From positions 806,001 to 870,000 of the forward strand of contig LARU01000002.1 in the NCBI GenBank assembly GCA_001274695.2: 64,000 bases of DNA. Reading direction: 5' to 3'. The first letter of the stretch is position 1. Every line of letters begins with the position of its first letter. The DNA comes from Azoarcus sp. PA01. Lineage in GTDB: Bacteria; Pseudomonadota; Gammaproteobacteria; Burkholderiales; Rhodocyclaceae. The translations under genes and the position numbers were made by a program. The notes under the pieces are model-generated. The model ran no database searches, was not told the DNA's origin, and saw only the letters and a list, made by a program, of their open reading frames with translations. Below are positions 55,148 through 64,000 of the stretch, one piece after another.

Positions 55148-56008
55148 TCACTGTCCCCTGAGTTCCAGCGCCCGCGCATAGAGCGCGTTTTTCGGCGCGC
55201 CGGTGATCTCGGCTGCAAGCCGTGCGGCGGTCTTCACCGGCAGCTCCGCGATCAGCAGCGCCAGCACGCGCTCGGCCCGCGGATCCAGGCCTTCGCGCGC
55301 GGGCGCACCGGACACCACCAGCACGAATTCGCCGCGCATGCGGTTCGCGTCCTCCGCCAGCCACGCAGGCGCAGCGGCGAGCGGCACGCGCACGATCTGC
55401 TCGAACAGCTTCGTCAGCTCGCGCGCGATGACGATCTCGCGCTCGGCTTCGAGCACTGCGGCGAGGTCCGCGACGCATTCGGCGATGCGATGCGGGGACT
55501 CGTAGAACACCAGCGGCACCGCGACGGCGCGCAGCGCGTCGATGTCGGCGCGGCGCGCGGCGGACTTCGGCGGCAGGAAGCCGACGAATTGAAAGCCGTT
55601 GTCGACAAAGCCGGCTGCCGACAGCGCGGCGATCGCGGCGCACGGGCCGGGAATGGGCACGATCGGGAACCCCGCCTCGCGCACTCGCGCGACTGCGCGC
55701 GCACCGGGGTCGGAGATCGCCGGCGTGCCGGCGTCGCTGATCAATGCGACGTGCTGCCCCGCCTGCAGCATGCGGATCACCTGCCCGGCGGCCGCCTGCT
55801 CGTTGTGCTCGTGCAGCGCGACGAGCCGCGTATTGATGCCGAGCGCATCGAGCAGGCGCTGACTGTGGCGCGTGTCCTCGGCCGCGATGACTTCCACGCC
55901 CGCCAGCACGGCTTGCGCACGCGCGCTGATGTCCTGCAGGTTCCCGAGCGGCGTCGCCACCACATACAATGACGGCGTACTTGAAAGGGGCGAGGAGCCG
56001 TGAGCCAT
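55148..56008 (-). CDS. rsmI: 16S rRNA (cytidine(1402)-2'-O)-methyltransferase RsmI
   Basis: This 286-residue SAM methyltransferase of the tetrapyrrole methylase fold pairs functionally with RsmH at C1402. Motifs are SLYVVATPLGNLQDISARA, VIAAEDTRHSQRLLDALGI, ALISDAGTPAISDPGARAV, FVGFLPPK and FYESPHRI. The ATG at 56008 overlaps head-on with the yraN ATG at 56007 (the tetramer CATG). It has no clear ribosome binding site, so a later start is possible. Confidence 0.93.
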   Translation of the reverse strand: MAHGSSPLSSTPSLYVVATPLGNLQDISARAQAVLAGVEVIAAEDTRHSQRLLDALGINTRLVALHEHNEQAAAGQVIRMLQAGQHVALISDAGTPAISDPGARAVARVREAGFPIVPIPGPCAAIAALSAAGFVDNGFQFVGFLPPKSAARRADIDALRAVAVPLVFYESPHRIAECVADLAAVLEAEREIVIARELTKLFEQIVRVPLAAAPAWLAEDANRMRGEFVLVVSGAPAREGLDPRAERVLALLIAELPVKTAARLAAEITGAPKNALYARALELRGQ

Positions 56009-56426
56009 GAAGGGTGACCGGAACGTGAACGAAGGCACCATTGTCGGCGCCCCCGCAACGCGGAAGCAAGCGTCGGGAGCGGCAGCCGAAGCGCTCGCCG
56101 AACGCTTCCTCGTCCGCCGCGGGCTCGTCGTGCTGGCGCGCAACGTGCGTTGCCGTGGCGGCGAGATCGATCTGGTGTGCCTCGACCACGGCATCGTCGT
56201 GTTCGTCGAAGTGCGGCTGCGCACGAACCTCCGCTTCGGCGGCGCCGCGGCCAGCATCACGCCGGCCAAGCAGCGCCGCGTCGTCCTCGCCGCGCGATGG
56301 TGGCTGGCCGGCGCGGGCCGCCGTCACGCCGGACGCCCCTGCCGTTTCGACGCGGCGCTGCTCGCCGATCTCGACGAGGACGGCGTCGAATGGCTGAAAG
56401 CCGCGTTCGACGCCGATGGATCATAG
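56007..56426 (+). CDS. yraN: YraN (UPF0102) family putative endonuclease-fold protein
   Basis: This 139-residue protein carries the UPF0102 core: SGAAAEALAERFLVRRGLVVLARNVRCRGGEIDLVCLD, then VVFVEVRLRTNLRFGGAAASIT. The (E)xnGEIDLVxxnEVR pattern is that of a restriction-endonuclease-like nuclease fold; the role is not established. GAGGAG lies ~10 bases before the ATG at 56007. It heads yraN-diaA-dolP, the order known from E. coli, and is divergent from rsmI. Confidence 0.92.
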   Translation: MKGDRNVNEGTIVGAPATRKQASGAAAEALAERFLVRRGLVVLARNVRCRGGEIDLVCLDHGIVVFVEVRLRTNLRFGGAAASITPAKQRRVVLAARWWLAGAGRRHAGRPCRFDAALLADLDEDGVEWLKAAFDADGS

Positions 56427-56487
56427 GCACGACGTCCGCCGCTTCACCGCTCGCCGGTGCGACGCGGCATCCGCGCGCGCATGCTAG

Positions 56488-57758
<1,271 letters not shown>

Positions 57759-57858
57759 CCCGGGTTTTGCGACCCCGCAGCGGTCGCGCTGCGGCCGGCG
57801 GCTATTGACGACGCAAACCGATACCGCTCGGGCTGAATTGGTCGAAGCCTTGCGAGCT

Positions 57859-57970
57859 CCCTTCGACCAGCGTCCTGAGCGAAGTCGAAGGGCTCAGGGA
57901 AAACCGTTGTCTTGCCAGCGCCGTTCAACGAGCCTGTCCTGCGCGAGGCCGACGGGCTCAGGACGAACGG
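57859..57970. repeat. Two tandem palindromic repeat units between convergent dolP and mpl
   Basis: Unit 1 has a perfect 9-bp inverted repeat CCCTTCGAC / GTCGAAGGG (57859-57867, 57884-57892) and a nested CCTGAG / CTCAGG. Unit 2 has CCGTTC / GAACGG (57921-57926, 57965-57970) around a related GAGCCTGTCCT and GGGCTCAGGAC core. Both resemble the widespread proteobacterial intergenic repeats containing TCGAAGGGCTCAGG. They probably act as bidirectional 3'-end hairpins. Confidence 0.7.
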
Positions 57971-57988
57971 TTGTACTTGATTGCTGCC

Positions 57989-59347
57989 TTAACAGCTTCC
58001 CGGGCGCGCGAGCGCGGCGAGCAGCCGGTCATGGACGCCGCCGAATCCCCCGTTGCTCATCACCAGCACATGATCTCCCGGACGCGCCGCCGCCGCGACA
58101 TCGGCGACGAGCCGGTCGAGATCGGCGTACGTCGCACCGCGTTCGGCGAGCGGCGCGAGCGCCCCGGCCACGTCCCACCCCAGGCCATGCGCGTAGCAAT
58201 AGACGCGGTCCGCCTGCGCCAGGCTCTGCGGCAGCCGGTCCTTCATGACGCCCAGCTTCATCGTGTTGGAGCGTGGTTCGAGCACTGCCAGGATGCGGCC
58301 TGCGGGCTCGCGGCGGCGCAGGCCTTCGACGGTCAGCGCGATCGCGGTCGGATGATGGGCGAAGTCGTCGTACACGGTGATGCCGCGGACCTTTCCGCGC
58401 ACTTCCATGCGGCGCTTGATGCCTTGGAAACCGGCCAGACTCGCGATCGCCTGCGCCGGGGTCACACCGACATGACGGGCGGCGGCGATCGCCGCGAGCG
58501 CATTGCTGCGGTTGTGGCTGCCGCTCATCGGCATCGCCACGCTGCCGACGATTTCGTCGCGCAGGCAGAATACCGCTTCGCCCTCGTCGGCACCCGCTGC
58601 CGCGGACCACTGCGCTCCGGCGCCGAACCATTCGAGCTCGGACCAGCAACCGCGCCCCACGACGCGCTTCAGGCTCTCCTCGTCGGCGTTCGCAATAATC
58701 CGTCCCGAAGCGGGAATCGTGCGCAACAGATGATGAAATTGCGTTTCGATCGCGGCCAGATCGCCAAAGATATCCGCATGATCGAACTCGAGATTGTTCA
58801 GGATCGCGCTGCGCGGCCGATAATGGACGAACTTCGATCGCTTGTCACAGAACGCCGTGTCGTATTCGTCGGCCTCGATGACGAAGAATGGAGAATCGGT
58901 CAGACGCGCCGAAACGCCGAAGTTCCCCGGCACGCCGCCGACGAGGAAACCCGGCTCGAGCCCGGCATCCTCGAGCATCCACGCGAGCATCGACGTCGTC
59001 GTCGTCTTGCCGTGCGTCCCGGCGACCGCGAGCACCCAGCGCCCCTGCAGCACGTGTTCGGCCAGCCACTGCGGCCCCGACACGTACGGCAGGCCGCGAT
59101 CGAGAATCGCCTCGAGCAGCGGATTGCCGCGCGACACCGCGTTGCCGACGACGTAGAGGTCCGGCGCGAGATCGAGCTGCGCGGCGTCGTAGCCTTCCGT
59201 CAGGCCGATGCCCTGGGCTTCGAGCTGCGTACTCATCGGCGGGTAGACGTTCGCGTCGCAACCGGTGACGGTGTGCCCTGCCGTGCGGGCCAGCAGCGCG
59301 ACACCTCCCATGAAAGTGCCGCAGATGCCGAGAATGTGGATATGCAT
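57989..59347 (-). CDS. mpl: UDP-N-acetylmuramate:L-alanyl-gamma-D-glutamyl-meso-diaminopimelate ligase Mpl
   Basis: This 452-residue Mur-type ligase recycles murein tripeptide by joining it to UDP-MurNAc. The N-terminus MHIHILGICGTFMGGVALLAR and the core [32 protein letters not shown] with NFGVSARL are Mpl-specific variants of MurC. EADEYDTAFCDKRSKF and DDFAHHPTAI follow. It lies outside the dcw cluster and is divergent from the nucleotidyltransferase-like gene. Confidence 0.94.
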   Translation of the reverse strand: MHIHILGICGTFMGGVALLARTAGHTVTGCDANVYPPMSTQLEAQGIGLTEGYDAAQLDLAPDLYVVGNAVSRGNPLLEAILDRGLPYVSGPQWLAEHVLQGRWVLAVAGTHGKTTTTSMLAWMLEDAGLEPGFLVGGVPGNFGVSARLTDSPFFVIEADEYDTAFCDKRSKFVHYRPRSAILNNLEFDHADIFGDLAAIETQFHHLLRTIPASGRIIANADEESLKRVVGRGCWSELEWFGAGAQWSAAAGADEGEAVFCLRDEIVGSVAMPMSGSHNRSNALAAIAAARHVGVTPAQAIASLAGFQGIKRRMEVRGKVRGITVYDDFAHHPTAIALTVEGLRRREPAGRILAVLEPRSNTMKLGVMKDRLPQSLAQADRVYCYAHGLGWDVAGALAPLAERGATYADLDRLVADVAAAARPGDHVLVMSNGGFGGVHDRLLAALARPGSC

Positions 59348-59444
59348 GAAAACTCCGGGAGCCGGGCGGCGTCTCAAGGTGATTGAAACCCGCCCGTGTA
59401 GAATGGGCGGCATTCTACATCGACCGTCTGCCGGACTCGCGACC

Positions 59445-60047
59445 ATGACTTCCCGCGCGAATGCTTCCCGAAGCGGCAACCTGCGGCGCGGAGTTGCCGC
59501 GCTCGCCGCCCGCATGATGGCCGAGGACGGCATCAGCGACTTCGGCTTCGCTAAACGCAAGGCGGCCCGCCAGCTCGGCATTTCCGAGTCCGAGGCGCTG
59601 CCGAACAACGCCGAGATCGAAGCCGAGCTGCGCGCATGGCAGGCGCTGTACCAAGATGAAGAGCAGCCCGAGCGGCTGCTCGAAATGCGCCGCGCGGCGA
59701 TCGAGGTGATGCGCCTGCTGGGCGAATTCCGGCCCTACCTCACCGGGGGCGCACTCGACGGCACTGCCGGGCGCTACACCGAAGTCGACATCGAGCTGTA
59801 TCCCGAAAGCGCCAAGGACGTCGAGATCTTCTTCCTCAACCACGACATCGGCTACGAACACCGCGAACCGCGACGCGGTGCCGCGAACGCTCCGGAAGCG
59901 ATCCTGAGCTTCGACTGGGGCCACGTGCCGATCAGGCTGTCGCTCTATACCGCGCAGGCCGAGCGCGTCAGCCGCCGCAACATTGAGCGCGCTCGCCTGC
60001 CGGCAGTCGAAGCGCTCGTTCAGGCCAGCGAAGGCCGGAGCGCATGA
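59445..60047 (+). CDS. Nucleotidyltransferase-like protein of unknown function
   Basis: This 200-residue soluble protein has a helical N-terminus (AALAARMMAEDGISDFGFAKRKAARQL), a GG-x12-D-x-E pattern in YLTGGALDGTAGRYTEVDIELY (about residues 102-123), and then a strand-rich part with DVEIFFLNHDIGYEH and VPIRLSLY. GG followed by DxE is the metal-site motif of MNT-type nucleotidyltransferases, so such a fold is plausible. This is inference from motif alone; I do not recognise a named family. The ATG at 59445 is the first with family-like sequence. Its end overlaps the tlpA-like gene by 4 bases. Confidence 0.65.
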   Translation: MTSRANASRSGNLRRGVAALAARMMAEDGISDFGFAKRKAARQLGISESEALPNNAEIEAELRAWQALYQDEEQPERLLEMRRAAIEVMRLLGEFRPYLTGGALDGTAGRYTEVDIELYPESAKDVEIFFLNHDIGYEHREPRRGAANAPEAILSFDWGHVPIRLSLYTAQAERVSRRNIERARLPAVEALVQASEGRSA

Positions 60048-60592
60048 AAGGGATCGGCGCGCGTCACCTCATCGTCGTCGCCGTCGCGGTGCTCGCCGCA
60101 CTCGCCGGTTTCCTGGTTTCCCGCAGCACGTCCGATCCGGCCCCGACTACGCAGGTCGATCCCACAGCGGGGAACACGATTCTCGCGCTGACGCTGCCCG
60201 ATTCGCACGGCGAGCTGCAGGCGCTGCAGCAATGGCGCGGCCGCGTGCTCGTCGTCAACTTCTGGGCGACATGGTGTCCGCCGTGCCTGACCGAAATTCC
60301 GGATTTTGCCGCGGTCAGCCGCAGTTTCGCGGATTCCCCGGTGCAGTTCGTCGGCCTCGGCATCGACAAGGCCGAGAGCGTGCGAAAGTTCGGCGAAGAA
60401 CACGACGTCCCGTATCCGCTGCTGATCGGCACGCCGCAAACGCTGGAGCTGACGACTGCGCTCGGAAACGCCGTGCAGGCGCTGCCCTACACGATCATTT
60501 TCGACCGCGCCGGAAAGATCGCCCACATCAAGCTCGGCACCTTGAATCGCACTGAACTAGAAGGCAAAATCCGCGCACTTCTCGACGAGTAA
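60044..60592 (+). CDS. TlpA/ResA-type membrane-anchored thiol-disulfide oxidoreductase
   Basis: This 182-residue protein has an N-terminal membrane anchor or uncleaved signal (about residues 9-25) and a thioredoxin-fold domain with active site W77-C78-P79-P80-C81 ([14 protein letters not shown]). The conserved cis-Pro is in ALPYTIIFD. The CPPC pair is usual for reductants in cytochrome c or envelope protein maturation. Its ATG overlaps the stop of the preceding gene (ATGA), suggesting co-expression, though no shared function is known. Confidence 0.9.
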   Translation: MKGIGARHLIVVAVAVLAALAGFLVSRSTSDPAPTTQVDPTAGNTILALTLPDSHGELQALQQWRGRVLVVNFWATWCPPCLTEIPDFAAVSRSFADSPVQFVGLGIDKAESVRKFGEEHDVPYPLLIGTPQTLELTTALGNAVQALPYTIIFDRAGKIAHIKLGTLNRTELEGKIRALLDE

Positions 60593-60654
60593 TTCATGTA
60601 GGCGCGCCGCGCAGCACTGGACAAAATGCGGCTAATTACGGCAAACTTGCCGGC

Positions 60655-61146
60655 ATGACGCGCCAAAAACGCAGTAAAAACCCAGATGCGGCGCCCCCGC
60701 CGCAGCCCCGGATCCTGGTCCTGCACGGACCGAACCTCAACCTTCTCGGCACCCGGGAGCCCGACGTCTACGGACGCACGACGCTTGCCGACATCCACTC
60801 CGCGATGGAAGCCCGCGGGCGCGCCGACGGGGTTCTGGTCGAGTCGTTCCAGAGCAACCACGAAGGTCAGCTGATCGACCGCGTCCAGGCGTCGCCGCTC
60901 GAAGAAGTCAGCTTCATCATCCTCAATCCGGCCGCTTACGCTCATACCAGCGTCGCGTTGCGCGACGCCCTCCTCGCGGTCGCGATCCCGTACGTCGAGG
61001 TGCATCTTTCGAACATTCATGCGCGGGACGCGTTCCGGCATCACTCCTATTTTTCCGACTGTGCAGCCGGCGTGATCTGCGGACTGGGGCCCTACGGCTA
61101 CCTGGCCGCGCTCGAATACGCGCTGTCGCAGCTGCGGAAACCCTGA
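60655..61146 (+). CDS. aroQ: 3-dehydroquinate dehydratase, type II (AroQ)
   Basis: This 163-residue enzyme of the shikimate pathway has the type II motifs [53 protein letters not shown] (substrate His/Ser) and [18 protein letters not shown]. It carries ~18 extra N-terminal residues ([18 protein letters not shown]) compared with the usual ~145-150 residue length; no better downstream start is evident. The aroQ-accB-accC order is common in proteobacteria. Confidence 0.95.
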   Translation: MTRQKRSKNPDAAPPPQPRILVLHGPNLNLLGTREPDVYGRTTLADIHSAMEARGRADGVLVESFQSNHEGQLIDRVQASPLEEVSFIILNPAAYAHTSVALRDALLAVAIPYVEVHLSNIHARDAFRHHSYFSDCAAGVICGLGPYGYLAALEYALSQLRKP

Positions 61147-61195
61147 CACAAACCCCCGGGCGCCCCGTGCGGCGGCGCCCCGCTCGGAGAACAGC

Positions 61196-61651
61196 ATGGA
61201 TCTGCGCAAGCTGAAGAAGTTGATCGACCTCGTCCAAGAGTCGGGCATTTCCGAACTGGAAGTCACCGAGGGCGAAGAAAAAGTCCGTATCGCCAAGCAC
61301 AGCCCCGCCCCCGTTTCGAACTACCTCACGCAAATGCCGGCGAGCGTGCCGCAATTCGCCGCGGCGGCCCCGGCTCCGGCGATCGTGCTGACGCCGCCCG
61401 TCGATGACGCTCCCGAAGGCCTGGTCGTGAAATCGCCGATGGTCGGCACCTTCTACCGCGCGTCGGCGCCGGGCGCCAAACCCCTCGTCGATGTCGGCCA
61501 GGCCGTCGCGATCGGCGACCGCCTGTGCATCATCGAAGCGATGAAGCTGATGAACGAGATCGAATCCGAGTTCGCCGGCACCGTGAAAGCGGTTCTCGTC
61601 GAAAACGGCCAACCGGTCGAATACGGCCAGCCGCTGTTCATCATCGCCTGA
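61196..61651 (+). CDS. accB: Biotin carboxyl carrier protein of acetyl-CoA carboxylase AccB
   Basis: This 151-residue carrier begins [23 protein letters not shown], the conserved N-terminal domain. A Pro/Ala-rich linker follows (about residues 38-72), then the biotinyl domain with E-A-M-K117-L-M-N, Lys117 being the biotinylation site. It works with AccC, encoded next. A duplicated accC start lies in the unusual 129-base gap between them. Confidence 0.97.
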   Translation: MDLRKLKKLIDLVQESGISELEVTEGEEKVRIAKHSPAPVSNYLTQMPASVPQFAAAAPAPAIVLTPPVDDAPEGLVVKSPMVGTFYRASAPGAKPLVDVGQAVAIGDRLCIIEAMKLMNEIESEFAGTVKAVLVENGQPVEYGQPLFIIA

Positions 61652-61659
61652 ACGCCCTC

Positions 61660-61788
61660 ATGTTCGAAAAGATACTGATCGCCAACCGCGGTGACCAGCC
61701 GCCTACGGGCGGCGCAGCGGCGCAGCCAAACCGCGCGGCACGAGCAGCGTGCGGGCGCGATTTCGCCGCGGAGGCACCTCATGTTTGA
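61660..61788 (+). other. Duplicated accC 5' end: 42-codon mini-ORF ahead of accC
   Basis: An ATG at 61660 opens [12 protein letters not shown], a near copy of the first 12 codons of accC. It differs at three third positions (TTC/TTT, ATA/ATC, GGT/GGC) and in the 12th codon. The frame then runs through an unrelated 85-base insert and stops at TGA 61786-61788, overlapping the true accC ATG (61781) by 8 bases. No ribosome binding site precedes it. The insert contains hairpin GCCGCC-TACG-GGCGGC (61698-61713). It may be a remnant or a coupling leader peptide. Confidence 0.6.
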
Positions 61789-63145
61789 AAAGATCCTGAT
61801 CGCCAACCGCGGCGAAATCGCGCTGCGCGTGCTGCGCGCGTGTCGCGAGCTGGGCATCCGCACGGTCGCGGTGCACTCGGTCGCGGACACCGAAGCGAAG
61901 TACGTCAAGCTCGCCGACGAATCCGTGTGCATCGGCCCGGCGCAATCGGCGCTGAGCTATCTGAACGTCCCCGCGATCATCTCGGCAGCCGAAGTCACTG
62001 ACGCCGAAGCGATCCATCCGGGCTACGGTTTCCTGTCCGAGAACGCCGACTTTGCCGAACGCGTCGAGCAGTCCGGCTTCGTCTTCATCGGCCCGCGCTC
62101 TGACACGATCCGCCTGATGGGCGACAAGGTCAGCGCCAAGGATGCGATGAAGGCCGCCGGCGTGCCGTGCGTGCCCGGTTCGGACGGCGCGCTGCCTGAA
62201 GAGCCGAAAGAGATCGTCAAGATCGCGCGCGCCGTCGGCTATCCAGTCATCATCAAGGCGGCCGGCGGCGGCGGCGGTCGCGGGATGCGCGTCGTGCACA
62301 CCGAGGCGGCGCTGCTCAACGCGGTCGCGACGACGCGCGCCGAAGCCGACGCGGCGTTCGGCAATCCGGTCGTCTACATGGAAAAATTCCTCGAGAACCC
62401 GCGCCACGTCGAGATCCAGATCCTCGCCGACGAGCACGGCAACGCGGTCTATCTCGGCGAACGCGACTGCTCGATGCAGCGCCGCCATCAGAAAGTCATC
62501 GAGGAAGCGCCGGCGCCGGGCATCGAGCGCAAGGCGATCGCGAAAGTCGGCGAGCGCTGCGCCGAAGCCTGCCGCAAGATCGGTTACCGCGGCGCGGGCA
62601 CGTTCGAGTTCCTGTACGAGAACGGCGAGTTCTACTTCATCGAGATGAACACGCGCGTGCAGGTCGAACATCCGGTCACCGAGATGATCACCGGCATCGA
62701 CATCGTGCAGGCGCAGATCCGCATCGCGACCGGCGAAAAACTGTGGTTCCGCCAGCGCCACGTCGAATTCCGCGGCCACGCGATCGAGTGCCGCATCAAC
62801 GCCGAAGACCCGTTCAAATTCACCCCCTGCCCGGGCAAGATCACGAACTGGCACATGCCGGGCGGCCCCGGCATCCGCGTCGATTCGCACGTTTATAACG
62901 GCTACACGATCCCGTCGCATTACGATTCGATGATCGGCAAGCTGATCGCGTACGGCGACACGCGCGAACAGGCGATCCGGCGCATGCGGATCGCGCTGTC
63001 CGAGATGGCGGTCGAAGGCATCAAGACGAACGTGCCGCTGCACCAGGAGCTGATGCTCGATGCGCGTTTCGTCGAGGGCGGCACGAGCATCCATTACCTG
63101 GAGCACAAGCTCGCCGAACGCAACGAAGTCAAGAACCTTGCCTGA
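61781..63145 (+). CDS. accC: Biotin carboxylase subunit AccC of acetyl-CoA carboxylase
   Basis: This 454-residue ATP-grasp carboxylase charges biotin on AccB with CO2. Motifs are [52 protein letters not shown] (ATP glycine loop), [33 protein letters not shown] and [20 protein letters not shown]. The ATG at 61781 has GGAGG ~7 bases upstream. A near-copy of its first 36 bases lies 121 bases upstream and out of frame. Confidence 0.97.
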   Translation: MFEKILIANRGEIALRVLRACRELGIRTVAVHSVADTEAKYVKLADESVCIGPAQSALSYLNVPAIISAAEVTDAEAIHPGYGFLSENADFAERVEQSGFVFIGPRSDTIRLMGDKVSAKDAMKAAGVPCVPGSDGALPEEPKEIVKIARAVGYPVIIKAAGGGGGRGMRVVHTEAALLNAVATTRAEADAAFGNPVVYMEKFLENPRHVEIQILADEHGNAVYLGERDCSMQRRHQKVIEEAPAPGIERKAIAKVGERCAEACRKIGYRGAGTFEFLYENGEFYFIEMNTRVQVEHPVTEMITGIDIVQAQIRIATGEKLWFRQRHVEFRGHAIECRINAEDPFKFTPCPGKITNWHMPGGPGIRVDSHVYNGYTIPSHYDSMIGKLIAYGDTREQAIRRMRIALSEMAVEGIKTNVPLHQELMLDARFVEGGTSIHYLEHKLAERNEVKNLA

Positions 63146-63167
63146 CCCGGCCGCGGACGCGCACATC

Positions 63168-64000
63168 ATGTGGATCTCGGTAACCCTGCAAGCCGAAGCG
63201 CACAAGGCCGAAGCGCTGTCCGAGGCGCTGATGGAGGCCGGCGCCCTGTCGATCAGCATCGAGGACGCCGACGCCGGCACCGATGCCGAGAAGCCGCAGT
63301 TCGGCGAGCCCGGGCATCATCCGGTCGGGCTGTGGGATCACAGCCGCGTCATCGCGCTGTTCGATGCGGACGTCGACCTCACCGTCGCGCTGGCCCGCGC
63401 GGCGGCCGACGCGGGCTTCGATGCGGTGCCGCCTTTCACGCTCGAAGAAATCGCCGAGCAGAATTGGGTGCAGCTCACGCAGAGCCAGTTCGAGCCGATC
63501 CGCGTGACTGAGCGGATGTGGATCGTGCCGTCGTGGCACGCCGCACCCGACCCGGCGGCGATCAACATCGAACTCGATCCCGGCATGGCTTTCGGCACCG
63601 GCTCGCATCCGACGACGCGGCTGTGCCTGGAGTGGCTGTGCGACGCGGTGCAGCCGGGCGACTGCGTGCTCGACTACGGCTGCGGCTCCGGCATCCTCGG
63701 CATCGCTGCGGCGCGCCTCGGCGCCGGCGACGTGCTCGGCGTCGACATTGACGACAAGGCGCTGGATGCCGCACGCGACAACGCCGCGCGCAACCACGTC
63801 GCACTGCGACTGCAGCACTCCCGCGAGCCGCTCGACGCACGCTTCGACGTTGTCGTCGCCAACATCCTGACGAATCCGCTGTGCGTGCTGGCGCCGCTGC
63901 TCGCTGCCCGCGTCGCTCCCGGCGGCAGGATCGCGCTGTCCGGCGTCCTCGAGACGCAGACCGAACAGGTGATCGCGGCGTACGCGCCGTTCCTGCCGCT
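63168..64000 (+). CDS. prmA: Ribosomal protein L11 methyltransferase PrmA (3' truncated by window edge)
   Basis: The first ~277 codons are visible; the gene runs off the window. The N-terminal domain starts MWISVTLQAEAHKAEALSEALMEAGALS, and the linker has FEPIRVTERMWIVPSWH. The methyltransferase domain follows with ELDPGMAFGTGSHPTTRLCLEWL, SAM motif VLDYGCGSGILGIAA, GVDIDDKALDAA and VVANILTNPL. It trimethylates L11. The ATG at 63168 is the family start, 22 bases after accC; accC-prmA is a common order. Confidence 0.94.
   Translation, partial: MWISVTLQAEAHKAEALSEALMEAGALSISIEDADAGTDAEKPQFGEPGHHPVGLWDHSRVIALFDADVDLTVALARAAADAGFDAVPPFTLEEIAEQNWVQLTQSQFEPIRVTERMWIVPSWHAAPDPAAINIELDPGMAFGTGSHPTTRLCLEWLCDAVQPGDCVLDYGCGSGILGIAAARLGAGDVLGVDIDDKALDAARDNAARNHVALRLQHSREPLDARFDVVVANILTNPLCVLAPLLAARVAPGGRIALSGVLETQTEQVIAAYAPFLP

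Overview
The window is a GC-rich (clearly above 60%), gene-dense chromosomal segment of a Gram-negative bacterium. Protein sequences and gene order (lolB-ispE-tRNA-Gln-prs-rplY-pth, queA-tgt-yajC-secDF, a full division/cell-wall cluster ending in lpxC, yraN-diaA-dolP) point to a betaproteobacterium. My best guess is the Rhodocyclales (Azoarcus/Aromatoleum/Thauera group). That placement is inference; no 16S gene or other marker is present. The content is almost entirely chromosomal housekeeping. I see no phage, insertion sequence, integron, CRISPR array or defence island.

Layout. 1-2.5 kb: the end of an MFS permease, a cysteine-dioxygenase-like cupin and a radical SAM/SPASM enzyme of unknown substrate. 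2.5-5.3 kb: ftsY-ftsE-ftsX (minus strand). 5.4-9.5 kb: an active/inactive pair of M16 peptidases, rsmD, coaD and a YfhL-type ferredoxin. 9.5-12.5 kb: a dynamin-like GTPase interrupted by a frameshift, and mutM (minus). 12.7-24 kb: a TPR protein, lolB, ispE, tRNA-Gln, prs, rplY, pth, tRNA-Leu (minus), queA, tgt, yajC, secD and secF. 24-34.5 kb: a DUF2322-like protein, purB, apaG, a GGDEF/EAL protein with a putative periplasmic haem-binding sensor, argJ, secA and a DciA-like protein. 34.5-53 kb (minus): a small membrane protein, lpxC, ftsZ, ftsA, ftsQ, ddl, murC, murG, ftsW, murD, mraY, murF, murE, ftsI, ftsL, rsmH and mraZ. This cluster is read from a promoter overlapped by a three-repeat MraZ box. 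53-64 kb: RNase P RNA, a lipoprotein, pyrC, rsmI, yraN, diaA, dolP, mpl, a nucleotidyltransferase-like protein, a TlpA thioredoxin, aroQ, accB, accC and the start of prmA.

How the genes work together. The 34.5-53 kb cluster makes the cytoplasmic peptidoglycan precursors (MurC-F, Ddl), the lipid intermediates (MraY, MurG), and the septal synthase and divisome (FtsW, FtsI, FtsL, FtsQ, FtsA, FtsZ). LpxC links it to lipopolysaccharide synthesis, and Mpl recycles murein peptides. FtsEX, SecA, SecDF-YajC, FtsY and LolB cover envelope assembly and protein export.

No clearly new multi-gene system is visible. The most noteworthy signals are: (1) the frameshift at a 7-base G run splitting the dynamin-like GTPase between its G3 and G4 motifs; (2) a duplicated accC start separated by an 85-base insert containing a UACG-loop hairpin; (3) a two-copy 76-base structured repeat that supplies TGA stop codons to two unrelated genes and a likely ribosome binding site to murG; (4) a perfect 10-bp inverted repeat enclosing a TATAAT box in front of the radical SAM gene; and (5) the orphan SPASM maturase itself.
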